Assembly (NCBI RefSeq): GCF_964204865.1
Contig: NC_135262.1
Span: 6,572,001 to 6,636,000, forward strand
Direction: 5' to 3'
DNA from: Styela clava
Lineage: Eukaryota; Chordata; Ascidiacea; Stolidobranchia; Styelidae
DNA length: 64,000 bases
The translations under genes and the position numbers were made by a program. A model generated the notes under the pieces. It saw only the letters and a program-made list of their open reading frames with translations. It was not told the DNA's origin and ran no database searches. Positions within the stretch are counted from its first letter, which is position 1. Every line of letters starts with the position of its first letter. Below, one piece after another: positions 11,606-23,699 of this stretch.

Positions 11606-13203
11606 GAATAGCATAAATTTTTCATTGCGAGATCTTGTGAATTTTTTCTTGAACATCATCTGTACAAGCAGGCATTAACACTTAGGAAGCTCTTATTTAG
11701 CTCAAAAAGTGCAGAAACTATAAACTAGAACAAGACTTTTACCATCGTCATCACTATGTTACGTCATACTTTTTTGACATTTCAGAAACGGAGAATGGAC
11801 ATTTTAATTATTCAAAATACGATATCGGTATTTAAAATTAACTTAACATAGAAATTTTATTGCGATACTTCGAGTTTTTATCAAAGTGTGGCAAGTGAAA
11901 TCTCAATTCAGAGTAGCTCGCCTGTGGGAAGATGTAAAATATATGAGCAATTGACAAAATTACGCCATCTTTCTTCCTATTCTCTGTTATAATACCAGTC
12001 AACTGCTAACTCGGTAATCTTGTAGAGTAATTTCCATCATTACGTTTTCACAAGTACACTTGAGACAAGGGCTACTCGTGAGTAACGCTGTACACGCCTA
12101 AATCACTTGTTCTGTGGTTCAGTCAGCTATAATCAATCAAATTTGAGTTGTATGTATATTTCCTTGAGATAGTCAAAATAAAGTTAGTTGCAGGATATGA
12201 AGAAAACGCCTTTTAGAATAAATCTTAATATTTCGTTGATGACAGCTATTTTTAGATACAAAAATCAAGTAGGTGTAAGCGACTAATATGAAAACAATGT
12301 CATGCCACTCGATATCCAAATCAAGCGTTGTATCATTGTAAAACAAGATTTAAAGAGTCAGCTCCGCCTTGTAGCTTTTATGCTTATGTTATCTAGTTAC
12401 ATGTTTAGGGTTGGGGTACAAAAGAAGTCGCTTTTAGAAGCTGAGAAATTTAATTAATGCGATGTATCAGGGCATACTTAGCATGGGCAACTTATGAAGC
12501 ATCCTTGGCAGTCGGACAGAAATTACTCCTGCCGGCACTGATTAGTTTTAATTCCTTGTATCATGGTGACGGGTCGCTGAAGTTGTATATTTGTAGGGCA
12601 ACTTCGAGGTAGCTAAACTAATATTTAAAGACGTACTGAAAGTAATTATGTGATACTTAGGTGTTTGTTTTGCTCAGCTTGTACTAGAGTATTTATTTGA
12701 CGCTGTATGGGTACACTTCACAGGAAACAATGATAAAGTAATTGATCGAAGACTATAGCTCAAGTTAGAACAGCCTCTACTATGCAATTTCCATATTTTT
12801 ATGACGATGTGTGTACTGACAGTCGAGGATTGATGTAAAATTCCGTTTTACATCATATTTTCAAAGATCTGGCACAACTGTATATACAAAAGACCATATT
12901 TTATCTCGCGCAATTAATGGATTATTACATTCAAAAGAAATTGAAAGATTTTCTTGATGACATGCTGAAAATTATTAATGTGCAACTTTTTTGAGATAAA
13001 TTATCAATTTCAGAAGAAATGAGGACTTTACTAATGTTGAACTAACAAAATGTGTTTTTGTAAGATAATTGAAATAAAAAATTTAAAGACTTCAAGTTGG
13101 AAAATCTAGTTATAAGTATGTGTTAGGTATTTTTCTAAAATGCCAATAGAAATGTCCGCCACTGATCCCCAGGAAACTATTTCATAGTTTGACTTTAAAA
13201 GCA
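11606..13203. other. No recognisable gene; upstream of the F-box/WD40 gene
   Basis: A+T-rich spacer with no supported gene. Just before the downstream gene, TTCTGTGTTTCAG ends at 13218. This is a good 3′ splice acceptor that could receive either a 5′ untranslated exon from this region or a spliced leader; the sequence alone does not decide. Confidence 0.45.
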
Positions 13204-13260
13204 ACTTCTGTGTTTCAGTTTTATTCAAGTTACTATATATACATCACGACTAGCGGCTAG

Positions 13261-15439
13261 ATGGCTGCTTTGGTGATGGCAAAGACTTCTGGAGCTAAGC
13301 CAAACATGCCCTCCAGCTCCACTTATCGATCAGAGTTTGAATTTCGTTTGGAAGACATCGTTAACCTTATCGATGATGGCTTGCTAACACATGAGCATTT
13401 ATGTAGGATTTTGAAGCAACTTATAGCAATGACAAGTAACAGTCAAGTTAGAAGCTTATGGACGTCACTGCAACCGTTATTGCACCGAGATTTCATGTTT
13501 TCCGGTGAGTAGGCTATTATTACTTCAAGCAATCCCAGCAGACACTTCTGATTTATGGAAATTTTGTGCTCATCTTATATATTCAAGCAAACCTAATATT
13601 TCAGTTATCATAATATACTTATTGATGAATTTTTCTCCAGTAACTCACTAAAATACTGCATTTAAGTACAACAAGGACTATATATATAGTTTTCGATATA
13701 AACCAAATTGCAATGTTGTCAAACCGACACAATTTAGACGTGTTCCGCAATATTTTTCAGGACAAAAATTCGAACCAGAAGTCGAATTTCAACCAGTCAG
13801 CACTGCTTTGAGTCGTGAAATCCGGACGCATTTGACAAAAACTCGAAACGTCTCTAGATATCACCGAGTTCAAAGTGCACATTTGACCAATGAGGAAGAA
13901 GTATTTAGAGTTAACAAGTTGCCACCAATCGACAGTAAAAGTATTAACGAATCGAATAACAAGTCAACCAGTGAAAAAATGAGAACACATTTTCCCAAAA
14001 TCCGACAACCTCCGAAATCATACGAAACAACTCGAAGCCAAGTTAGATTTCGGACAAAAAACAAAGACTCTGACGAAAAAGTCCGGAAACGACTTAAACT
14101 ACTCGGGGAACAAAAATATAACGAAATCCGTGCAAAAGTGGAGAATTTGTTTGTATGGTTTGAAGAATGGACAAATCCTGAACGTTCTATTTTTTATCGG
14201 AAAGTTTTGCCGAAGTTGGTTATGAAACAACTGTACTTTTTGTCAACATACTTATCCGTTCGTCAAAATTGCGATTTTATATCGAAACTACCCAAAAATC
14301 TAGCATTAAAAGTCCTGAGACATTTGTCTCCTAAAGATTTGGCGCGCGCAGCTACGGTGTCAAAAAAATGGAATAAGTTGTGTTTGTCTGGAGTTCTTTG
14401 GGAAGAGAAATGCGATGAGGTGCGTAGCCAAATAGCGACGCCAAGTGTAACCTCGAGACCAGGGACAACGCGAGGGCATTATGACGTATATCGATCCAAC
14501 CATATAAGACAAAGAAACTGGTCGCGGGCAAAATGTGCTCATGCTCATCTTGAGGGACATGATGGAAAGGTACTCTGTGTAGATTTCAATAATAGAGTGC
14601 TCGTGAGTGGGAGTGCTGATGGCACTATTCGTGTTTGGAGTCTGCGCAGTGCTACAACAATTCAAGTGTTAAATGGACATACCAAAGGCGTTTGGTGTGT
14701 GGCCATTTACACAGCATGCCTTGTCATAAGCGGTTCTTATGATCGCACAATAAAAGTTTGGAATATTAAAAACGGCATGTGCCTTCGAACTTTGTACGGA
14801 CACACAGGAGCGGTCTGGGCTCTGGCCTGTAAGGATCACTTAGTCGCAACCGGGTCCAATGACAAAACTATAAAGTTATGGGACATGAGGCATTGTAAAT
14901 TAAAACACACTTACAATGGACATTCTAAGCCCGTTTTTGCAGTCGATATTGCACACGATTTATCTATGTTATTTTCCGGTGCCGCTGATCATAGTGTACG
15001 TATTTGGGACACAATGGATGGAAAAAGTTTGAGAATTATCTGGGCCTCAAACTCTGCGCCTATAATGAGCTTAAGTTATGCTGGTGGTCTATTAGCGTAT
15101 GCTGCGGATAACCTACTTAATATATGGGACGTTAAAAATGAAACTAATATAAGAACCTATAAAGGACACAAAGATCGAGTTGAAACCCTGAAGTTAAGCG
15201 TAAAAGAAAAAGATGGCGATCGAATGGTCTCACTTCTAAGCGCTGGGCGGGACGGGAAGGTGAAACACTGGCGTTTTGGTAAAAAAGATCCCGTTAAAAC
15301 AATGGTAGCCCATAAAGACTGTCAAGTTAACTGTATAGCTTTCGATAAAAAACGTTTAGTAACTGCATTGTATGATAATAGTATTTGCATTTGTGATTTT
15401 AGCGTTACAGAAGAAGTTGATAAACATTTGAAAGTGTGA
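13261..15439 (+). CDS. F-box/WD40-repeat protein (SCF ubiquitin-ligase adaptor-like)
   Basis: Two exons, 13261-13504 and 13761-15439, joined in phase 1 through a GTGAGT donor and a TATTTTTCAG acceptor, giving 640 residues. An F-box lies at about residues 253-299 (DFISKLPKNLALKVLRHLSP…LWEEKC). It is followed from about residue 345 by seven WD40 blades, several with clear GH…WD spacing (GHTKGVWCV…IKVWN, GHTGAVWAL…IKLWD, GHSKPVFAV…VRIWD). F-boxes bind Skp1 and WD40 propellers bind phosphodegron substrates in SCF ligases, so a substrate-receptor role is inferred. The F-box resembles FBXW7, but the basic ~250-residue N-terminus does not. It includes LFVWFEEWTNPERSIFY, which recalls the segment before the F-box in FBXO16. 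I therefore do not assign an orthologue. The ATG at 13261 lies 42 bases after a strong splice acceptor. Confidence 0.9.
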
Positions 15440-17723
15440 CACCACTCAATGCTTCATGCATTTTTCGTGTTGGCAAAATGCATACTTTTTTTAGGTATGC
15501 TAAGGTCCAAACTATGCTTGCACATATAACACTGTGAAACAGCACGATAATTTTTACTATTTATTTCGAATTATTATTGAAAATATAAGCAACTTTTACT
15601 ATAAAATAATGTCTCGTATTAAAATATATGCTAGTTTAACAGTCAAAACAAAAAGTTAAGTTATCCAGTGTTGCGGGGTGTTAAATGAATGTACGTTGCA
15701 TGAGTATAGTCACTGCCAGCAGCGTCTATTGGCGCGTCTTCCGAATGTGTGCTGTAAGGCTGTTGAGCCCACATGATGTCAAACAAAACAATATATGAAA
15801 GTGAGCTGATATGCCATTTGCAAAGGTTTGTATTTCGCCCTGTAACGATTAAATCTATCATGTAAGATTATGTCCGACATTACTTGGCATTTGCATTGAT
15901 AACCGCATTAAACATCCCAACAGGGTTTTCAATTTCAGCATATATATATGTCTGTTTTCTGGTGGACAAAAACCGACAGTGTTTACGCTAGAAGTCGTAT
16001 TAGTGGGATGGCTATAAATGTTTAATTGTATCTTATGTATTCAGTAGTATAAATATATATTTTGAGTTTGGTTCATTCGTTCATTTTGTTTCGTACTATA
16101 TATAAAATGGGTAGGTGATCGTCACGTGCCCAACGCTATAGCTAAATGAAGATAATCCAAGCGAAGAAAATATCCATTCAAATTTACAAAATTATATTAA
16201 CTCGTTTATTCCAAAAATACCAACCGAAAGCGCACACTTACTTCCAATACAGTCTGCATTCTTTCTTGGTGACTCATGGTGAAACAAAAATACCTATGCC
16301 AGAATATGGCCCAGTGATTCTTTGCATGTTTGACAACGCTACCTACGTCATACTTTCATGATTCAATTACTTCCGACTTCCGAGTCCGTTTTCTGCATTA
16401 GGAGTCATATTATCGATATATGAGTCTTGCGATAGCGAATTTATTTTTGCTTCAAATCATATGTGAGCTAGCTACGATAGGTTGTATCCAACAACCTCGA
16501 TAATGGTTCAGAATCATTTCTATGGAATTAGGAGTCTACTTCCTGAACGTTGGTTATCGGCACTAGACAATGATGCTGCGAAACTTTGTGCATAGAACAA
16601 GAGCGCAAGAGTGTAAGCTACCATATCCACCTATAGAATTATGGTATCAGTTTTTTGTTGTGGCATATTGTGCCGGTGGAATGCTTTAGTGGGATTTCCA
16701 TACACATTACGCTTGTGATATCCGCTCGTGAATGTATGCTGCTGAATCGACAGCATAGGCTTAGAATAATGTAGCGGTAGGATTCATATAATATATATAG
16801 ATATATTTAGAAGGCAGTCGGAAAAGGTAAATTAGTTTTATATATAATCTACGAGAGGCAAAGTGTGCCTCCTTCAACGAGGGTTTAAAAATTTTTTTAG
16901 TCAAAATACTACTTGTTTTAAATATAACGCAATTCGCGTTCGACAAATTGCGTTTTTTTTTTGTTCGGAAGCGTTCCCTAAAGTCAGTTTTCCTCTCTTT
17001 CTTCTCGAGTGAGAAAATGTTTGAATTCAAATTATTTCTATTTAATCCAAGGCGAATTCTTATTTCAATGTAATAAAAATATACAACGTAGTCCGAAGGA
17101 GCATGAACTTCCGATAGCTATTTTGGTCTCGTACTCCCGGTACGAGATAGAAACTAAAATGTTGTTATACAATGAAACGCTGATAAATATCTTCATAAAT
17201 TTAATACATCAATCTCTCCTAATGCTATAAAGCTGTCATGTGCTGAGACGAGTATACTTTTTGGTCAATTCCCAAAATTTATTTAAAGTTTGCCGATATA
17301 AACTGGTCACAATTGCGCGGTAGAAAACACTCCACACTTGATCTGCGCGATTTGAGTTTGAGTTGCATCGTTTTTTTCCAATGATATCATTACCAGCATT
17401 TGGTACAAAATTAAGCTCGGATTGTGGTATGATTACCGCTATAGCATAACGCCAGCATAGAATTGAACGCGGAAGTAAGTTGACGCATTACGTATTTCAA
17501 AATAATTTATTGTGTATATGGTAGCATATCCCCGAATTATTTGAACCCAAATTGGAGACGTGATTTATGCGGTTTGATTTGGGGAGTTAGCAATAGAAAA
17601 CTGCTATAATTACTTTTACATCAGTAGAATTTTGACCGAATTTAAATTCCATGTCGAGCACTTCATAAGTTGACCTATTCTCGCGAATAATTGTAGCGCG
17701 CCACTTTTAACTTTGCAAACTTT
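15440..17723. other. No recognisable gene between F-box/WD40 and Gα-like copy 2
   Basis: A 3′ flank and intergenic sequence. Short frames at 16146-16361, 16761-17030 (minus) and 17009-17230 have no recognisable motifs and strongly A/T-driven composition. An A+T-rich region at 15545-15640 may carry the 3′ end of the F-box gene, but no canonical AATAAA stands out. Confidence 0.5.
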
Positions 17724-17786
17724 ACTTAACTAGATACTTAACTAGATATAACTTTACTTAACTAGATTTACTTTACTATAACTAGA
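17724..17786 (+). repeat. ACTTAACTAGA iterations just upstream of Gα-like copy 2
   Basis: ACTTAACTAGA occurs at 17724-17734, 17736-17746 and 17756-17766, with a degenerate fourth copy (ACTATAACTAGA) at 17775-17786. The array ends 27 bases before the ATG of the Gα-like gene. It could be a promoter or 5′-UTR element or simple slippage; no equivalent array is seen before the other Gα-like gene. Confidence 0.6.
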
Positions 17787-17813
17787 AATATGTTTGTAAA
17801 ATAGCATTGTATA

Positions 17814-18872
17814 ATGATCCGACGTCATACTTATCGGCGATGGGAAAAGTTGGAAAATCGAAAGTCTGTAAAACTAGATGCAACTAACAGTGATGTGATA
17901 AAAATACCTATACTGGGAGAAGCTGGATCTGGGAAGACAGAGGTTGCCAGAGCTCTTAGGGGTATTTATGGCAAAAATATCGGAAGATTCGACGATGAAG
18001 AACACACTATGGATGTGATACCGTACAAAACTCTTGTTCGTTCAAATGCGATCAAAACAATGAGATCATTACTCAGAGAAGTTGAAATGAGTGGATTTGT
18101 ATATGCTTGCGAAAACCGAATCTTAGAAGAAATCAAATCCTATACCCCAGACTTATGGGAATCCGATATACCTAATACTATATGGGCCGGATATAAAATA
18201 GTTTGGAACGAACCTGGCTTTGTATATTGTGCCAAACAAATAGATAACATGGACCTTTTCGAAAACGCGGAGTATTACTTTAACAATATCGACCGTTTGC
18301 GCGCCAATACATATATTCCGTCACCATATGACGTCATACTTTGCAGAAAACAATTAAATAGTATTTTAGAAACACCACTGCGAAAGAACCTCTGGCTTCT
18401 AGAGGTCGCTCCTATAGATAAAAAGAGCAACGTAAAAAGGATACTCCAGTTTTTCGAAAGAGATTGTGTGCTGATATTTTGTGTTGATGTATCAACATAT
18501 GACACATTTAAAGAAGATCGAAAGACAAACCGCCTTTTAAGCACCTTTGAACAATTCAAATGGATTGCAAATCATGAATTTACTAAGGGATTAACAATAA
18601 TGGTTTTATTCACTAAAAAAGAAACGTTCGAGCGTAAATTACTCGATAAAAACCTAAACATATGCTTTAATGATTACAATGGGCAAAATGATTTTCAAAG
18701 CGCGTCTGAATTTGTGGCTAAAAAATTTGAAACGGTGTTACAAAAAAATCACTGTTTTTATTCTTCTTTTGTATCGTGTGATGGATCTAATCTTGCAAAA
18801 GATATGAAGAGAGTGAAAGTAGCGCTTCATACGTGCTTCGTACAATTACATATATCTCAGATGCGTCTTTGA
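17814..18872 (+). CDS. Divergent Gα-like protein, predicted pseudo-GTPase (copy 2)
   Basis: A single-exon frame of 352 residues, clearly homologous along its whole length to the copy at 5977-7050 (shared AEYYFNNIDR, LCR-LNSI, NLWLLEV, IFCVDVS, IANHEFT, VQL-MRL/KL). The P-loop is intact here (GEAGSGKT, residues 35-42). The arginine-finger position is retained (R178, the same number as in Gαi1). The Mg-binding switch I TTG is LNS (181-183). Switch II DVGGQ is EVAPI (197-201), without the catalytic Gln or conserved Gly. NKKD is TKKE (267-270), and TCAT is replaced by VSC. Binding of a nucleotide is conceivable, but normal GTP hydrolysis is not expected. There is no MGxxxS or N-terminal Cys, so lipid anchoring is doubtful. 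The ATG at 17814 is the first in frame. Intronless like its paralogue, with no frameshift or stop, so it is probably under selection. Confidence 0.87.
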   Translation: MIRRHTYRRWEKLENRKSVKLDATNSDVIKIPILGEAGSGKTEVARALRGIYGKNIGRFDDEEHTMDVIPYKTLVRSNAIKTMRSLLREVEMSGFVYACENRILEEIKSYTPDLWESDIPNTIWAGYKIVWNEPGFVYCAKQIDNMDLFENAEYYFNNIDRLRANTYIPSPYDVILCRKQLNSILETPLRKNLWLLEVAPIDKKSNVKRILQFFERDCVLIFCVDVSTYDTFKEDRKTNRLLSTFEQFKWIANHEFTKGLTIMVLFTKKETFERKLLDKNLNICFNDYNGQNDFQSASEFVAKKFETVLQKNHCFYSSFVSCDGSNLAKDMKRVKVALHTCFVQLHISQMRL

Positions 18873-21800
18873 TACGAAATTTAACCTCATTGACAAATTT
18901 GATTACATTACTGTATTTTTAACTTTTTTATGCCTTTTTGTATTGCTTGTTCGAAGTGCTTTTCAATCTTGGACCCACTGCTCAGAGTTTAGATCAGTTA
19001 CAGTAAATAGCCCAATCGCAATTTATATGACATCAATAAGGCCACATACTATGTTTGTAATGAAGCATGTACTTGCTTTAATAGTTTGGAAATTAGTCAA
19101 TGAATGTTAACAATATAATAATATGCTGCCAAATGTAGATCGCAGCCATCATCCGTTTTGAATTATTTCCGTGTTTCAGGTGTTTATAATTAAATTTGGA
19201 GCCTTCACGTAATAACTAGAGTTAAGAACTACTTTTTCGACACTTTCAATGCTCGGGTGTTGATGTTATCTATTGTAGAACATTTCCAACACTAATTTTG
19301 ATTAAGAACTATTCACTACTACTCCTTCATATTTAATCGTAAAAACAAATTTTGACGCAAAAAACAGAGCTAAGAGTCACCAAATCAACAACCAAAATAT
19401 CGTTTCGATAAAATAAATAAATTAGGAAGATATAATGTACTTTTTGAATAGTTAGAACCATCTGTTATGCTTGCTTAGGTTCTAACTATTTACTGGTGCA
19501 CCCGTGAAAATATAACAAGGGTTGCTTTTATCACATGAAAATATATGTTGCTTATAATTTACCAAATTTTTTGAAAAACTTGAGTATATATGAAAGTTCA
19601 TCTCAAACGACTTATGTTGCATATGGTATAATTTTTTTAATTAGAACTATAATGATTGTAATTACTGAAAAATTGAAATGCCCTAGCTGGAGGGTAAATC
19701 GCGCTTGATAAGGAGATGCTTAGACCATTGAGATGAAAATAAACAAAATTTAGCATAATAGATAAAATTGTAAGGTTATGAGTATGACGATTGAATAGCG
19801 TTGCAGTTAGCAAGCCAAAACCACGAAAGCAAGCCATGTCGTCAGCAAAATTTTGTACTTTTTCTTGACCCACGAGCGACACCTCGAAGGTAAAACTACA
19901 CAATATTTAAATAGTAATTTACTACTTCATTTTATTACGTGATGAGGAAAGTTCAGAACGATGTTTTATGTCGATATATACACCCTAAACCACGACATAT
20001 TGTTCGGTTACATTTCAGGTGAATCATACGAGAAATAGTTAGATTGGTTAATTTTTTATAGAATCGGAGTCGAAATTTCAAAGTACTTTGAGTCTGAATT
20101 TCAGATTTTTAATGAAGATAATCAAAATGTTCTACATTAACTTGAAAAAGATACAATTTGACTGAGCTTTCCTTAATATTGAGAAGAGCTTGCATATGCC
20201 AACGTTTTTATCCTAAAGATTTAATTTTTCGAGTGTTGGGGCCCGGAGTCAAGATAGATTTTTTTAATCCGGACTGGGGAATCAGAGTCGATTGTAAATT
20301 TTACCCAACAGAACTTTTCAACGCCTGGATAGAAAAGTACAGTACACGATACGGAAATCGAGGAAAGCTGCCAAAACGTTGAATGAGCTTTTCACATACG
20401 ACATGAAAGTATTAAATGGCCAATCTCACCTTGTGTCAGAGAATATTAGTGAGAAAACAGTTAACCAGCGAATGCACAAATTGTAATTGTTACATGACCA
20501 TCGACTAAGTGCTGATTGGCCATTCTTGGAGAAAAAACAAAGTCGAGGTAACAAAAGCGAGGTGTATATGTATAAACGCAGTTGGAAATATCAACCCTCC
20601 CGTACATAATTTTTCCTGGAAAAAAGCATTTATACAGGTGCGCCAGTCACCGAGATACACCTGGCTCTGGCGTTTTGTCCGTAGTTTAGTTCATAAATCA
20701 ATCTCGTTTATTTAAAAGTGATTCAGTCAATCAATAGTCATTTATTCATGATTGAGTGCTCGTACCTTTTTTTCCATATTAGTGGCAGCGGTGTTCGGAG
20801 TCCGAGAAAGTTCGATCCACCCTCCAATCATTAAAAAACGTTTTCAAGTTCCTAAGTTCTGGAATGTGGATAATAAAAATGACCCTGCACCGACTTCCCT
20901 GTTTACGTCCGTAATATTGACTAATCTGCAAGTTGTCACTGGTTGTGTAACAATTGGATTTTTAGCAGCCGCTCAGTCACCTTTTTTACTCGAACAGACT
21001 TTCATGCATGGCGATGAACAGTAGCTTGTTTTCGTGATTTTGCATGCTATTTGTAACTTTTGTGATGGGAAACATATAACAGTATGTGGACGCCAATTTT
21101 ATAAACATATAAACCAGTATGTAAGCGCCAACTGGCAAAAAATCTCAAGATAAACATCGTTCTGTTAGTCGCTAGTTCGCTGTGCAAAATATAGGGAGAA
21201 TTTTTCAGGGTCAAAGGTTAAGGAAACATTCATTATTGCACAGTTTTTCAGACAGCAGGTGTCAGAATTGAGCAGAGCAGGTTTCGTAGGACAGGAAAGC
21301 TCCACTAGATGTACCAAAGCTTTGCTTATTTATTTTATGTCATTATATTTTCGTATGTAATACGCTAATACCGGCCTCACAATGGTGATTTGAATAAGTA
21401 ACATGGTTTCTCAAAAGTAGTGTCCAGTTTACAATTTCCCCCACATAACACCGATGGGTGTGCCATTCCTGAACACTGATCTCTTGTTTATGACTCCCAC
21501 TACCGGTACGGTACCTAATTTTATACATGCTGTCTCAAACTCCAAAATAAACGGGCTATAAACTCTATCTGCTGACTCATTTTCTGCTTTTTTCATATCG
21601 TGCGACCAATTCTGATAGTTTGATTACTGGTTTAAATGAAATGTTTAAGAGCTCATATGACCTTGGACGGTCTTGCTTACTACGGTACCACCGTACTTCA
21701 CTGACCTCCACATAACCTTTAAATTGGATAATGCAGTAAATAAAAAGAAGTCTGTCACTTTCTCTGTGTCAGGCAGTCAGAAACACAATTCTGTAACCTT

Positions 21801-22255
21801 AAACCTGCTAACCCATGAACTCATTGCGCGCTTTTCTTCCTAGTCCATTCTCCTGAAATTTTGAAACTGACTACTGGTAGCTATTCTCATACAAAACCAT
21901 TGCAGTTCCAGCATATTGTTTGTCATATGATCATCTCGTTAATCAAAACAAGCTGTATGGGAATATCAAATAGTTGTTTATTCTCATATATAACTAGGTT
22001 AAATGCTGATTTGTCTGGCTTATTTCACAATCAAAGTATTCACTGCAGTAAATTTATCATGCTCGATATATTTTAACAACATTCTTAAATTGGCCCTAAC
22101 CTTATTTGCTGTTCTTGTCTGGTGAAGTTTAAAACTATATAGATAATTTAATCATGATTCTCAATCACCAATTTTGTAGTGGCGCCTACATGACCCTTTG
22201 TCTTCATGCACTTGTTAGCACAACTAGGATAAAGCTCGATAGCGATAAAGCTATT
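18873..22255. other. Gene-poor stretch
   Basis: No supported gene in about 3.4 kb. The frames at 20158-20382, 20509-20715 and 20752-21024 are open but have no family signature. Degenerate GAGTC words around 20050-20300 suggest old repeat sequence. A stem-loop at 19447-19490 is listed separately. Confidence 0.5.
19447..19490. repeat. Perfect 13-bp inverted repeat with 18-base loop
   Basis: AATAGTTAGAACC (19447-19459) is followed after 18 bases by its exact complement GGTTCTAACTATT (19478-19490). It could fold as an RNA hairpin, or be the remnant of a foldback element. No coding context, so no role can be assigned. Confidence 0.7.
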
Positions 22256-22261
22256 GTACGT

Positions 22262-22396
22262 CAATCATAAATTAACGGGTACTCCTGAAGTATGCGCACC
22301 AAGATGTCGCATAACCTGAACCCTAACCTGGTACACAACTTTAGTTCAGGTTGTGCGCCATCTTGGTGCGCATACTTCAGGAGGTTCAATTAATGA
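22262..22396. mobile_element. Palindromic MITE of the GGGTACTCC family
   Basis: Two arms of about 52-59 bp (22262-22320 and 22345-22396) are near-perfect inverse complements: CTCCTGAAGTATGCGCACC at the left, GGTGCGCATACTTCAGGAG at the right. A 24-base centre contains CCCTAACCTGGTACAC. The same words recur near 23630, 28420, 49400, 57670 and 61460, defining a dispersed family. No coding capacity. Confidence 0.85.
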
Positions 22397-23279
22397 TTAC
22401 CGATTACCGACTCTGCTGTATGCAAGCTTTCTTCAATCGACTGTTGAGAGTGCTGATAAAAAAAATATGAGTTTTGAGTCTTTGTAGAAATTTTGAATTC
22501 TTCTTCCTCAAGGCGTTAAATACATGGCAATTCGCTATTATTACGATCCTGTCTGGCTCTAACAAGTCTCGGAATATCAGTATGAAATAGCCGAAGGTTC
22601 AAAGCACATCATTATAATTTTATTGTAAATATCATTACACATATTCTGTTTACTCTGGCTTCAATTTCTCACATTCCTACCGTGTTTCCTCGAAAATAAG
22701 ACTGGGTGGTATTTCAATTTCTTCCGAAAAATAACACTAAAGCTTATTTTCCAGGATGTCTTATATTTTCATTTATCAAAAACAAATTCACAAAGTAGAG
22801 AATTACGAGATTTTCAAATATAGAAAATATGAAATCCGATATCCATTGACTTATAAATAACACGTTTTTATTCGAAACAATGTTAGTGACGTTTTCATTT
22901 TTGACTCCCCTAAGTATCAGGCTGCAAAATAGTAAATAAACGTAGTAGCAGTTAATTTTTCATTGTCAATATATAGCTGATTATATAATATATACACAAA
23001 AGTCATACCAAACATTACTATTAGGCTGTAATCATAGATTCAACCAGTCGATCAAAACTAACACTCAACATTTTAGGGAACGAAATTGTGACAAAATTAA
23101 CTGTGCTGAAAATATTGTGAAAAATGAGAGGTTGTCATTTGTGACTTTTAAAGACTATAATTTTGCTTTTTATATTCTCCTTATTATTGAGAAAATAAGA
23201 AAATTTCTAATGACTATCTATATTTATACAAAGTATATATAAAACTAGTAGAAATTCCATCGGTTCGCTAAAATTTAGA

Positions 23280-23420
23280 TTGTTCATATCTGAAACAATT
23301 AACTGGCTAACTAATCCCATACCCGACATAGACTGGTAGCTTAAGGCGAGGCCATGGTTTGCCATATGATTAGGCAGTCTTATCAGCTTTACTTCCACCC
23401 GGGATAAATATGAAAATCCT
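23280..23420 (+). mobile_element. 3′ part of a SINE-like repeat
   Basis: Contains CATAGACTGGTAGC, GGTTTGCCATATGATTA and GGGATAAATATGAAAATCCT, shared in the same order with 34840-34975 and the longer copy at 40442-40830. It is a 5′-truncated dispersed repeat. Confidence 0.6.
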
Positions 23421-23558
23421 ATCTTATGTTTCTGAATTTAATTGTGAAAGCTAATTTTGTACTGTCTTGGACTCAATACATTCTGTCTGTCATTTACACA
23501 TACCTCAGATTTTTTTTATTTTTTTTTTGGTATTATTTTCAGAGGTATAAGCAATAAC

Positions 23559-23677
23559 CGTACTCATGATAGAACTAAAATAAGGAAAATTGAAATAAAA
23601 TTATGGCCTAACCCTAACCTGGTACACATACAACGTTCCGGTGTTCGCCATCTTGGTGTACATACCACAGGAGTTTC
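23559..23677. mobile_element. Partial MITE of the GGGTACTCC family
   Basis: Carries AAATTATGGCCTAACCCTAA, CTGGTACAC, CGCCATCTTGGTGTACATA and CACAGGAG in the same order as the right half of the element at 57578-57940. The left terminus is degraded. Confidence 0.65.
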
Positions 23678-23699
23678 AACACACATTTTCAACATGTTT

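Noticed and set aside
20752-21024. 90-residue frame with a hydrophobic stretch
   Set aside because: Begins at a non-ATG codon, no recognisable motif, and lies among degenerate repeat words.
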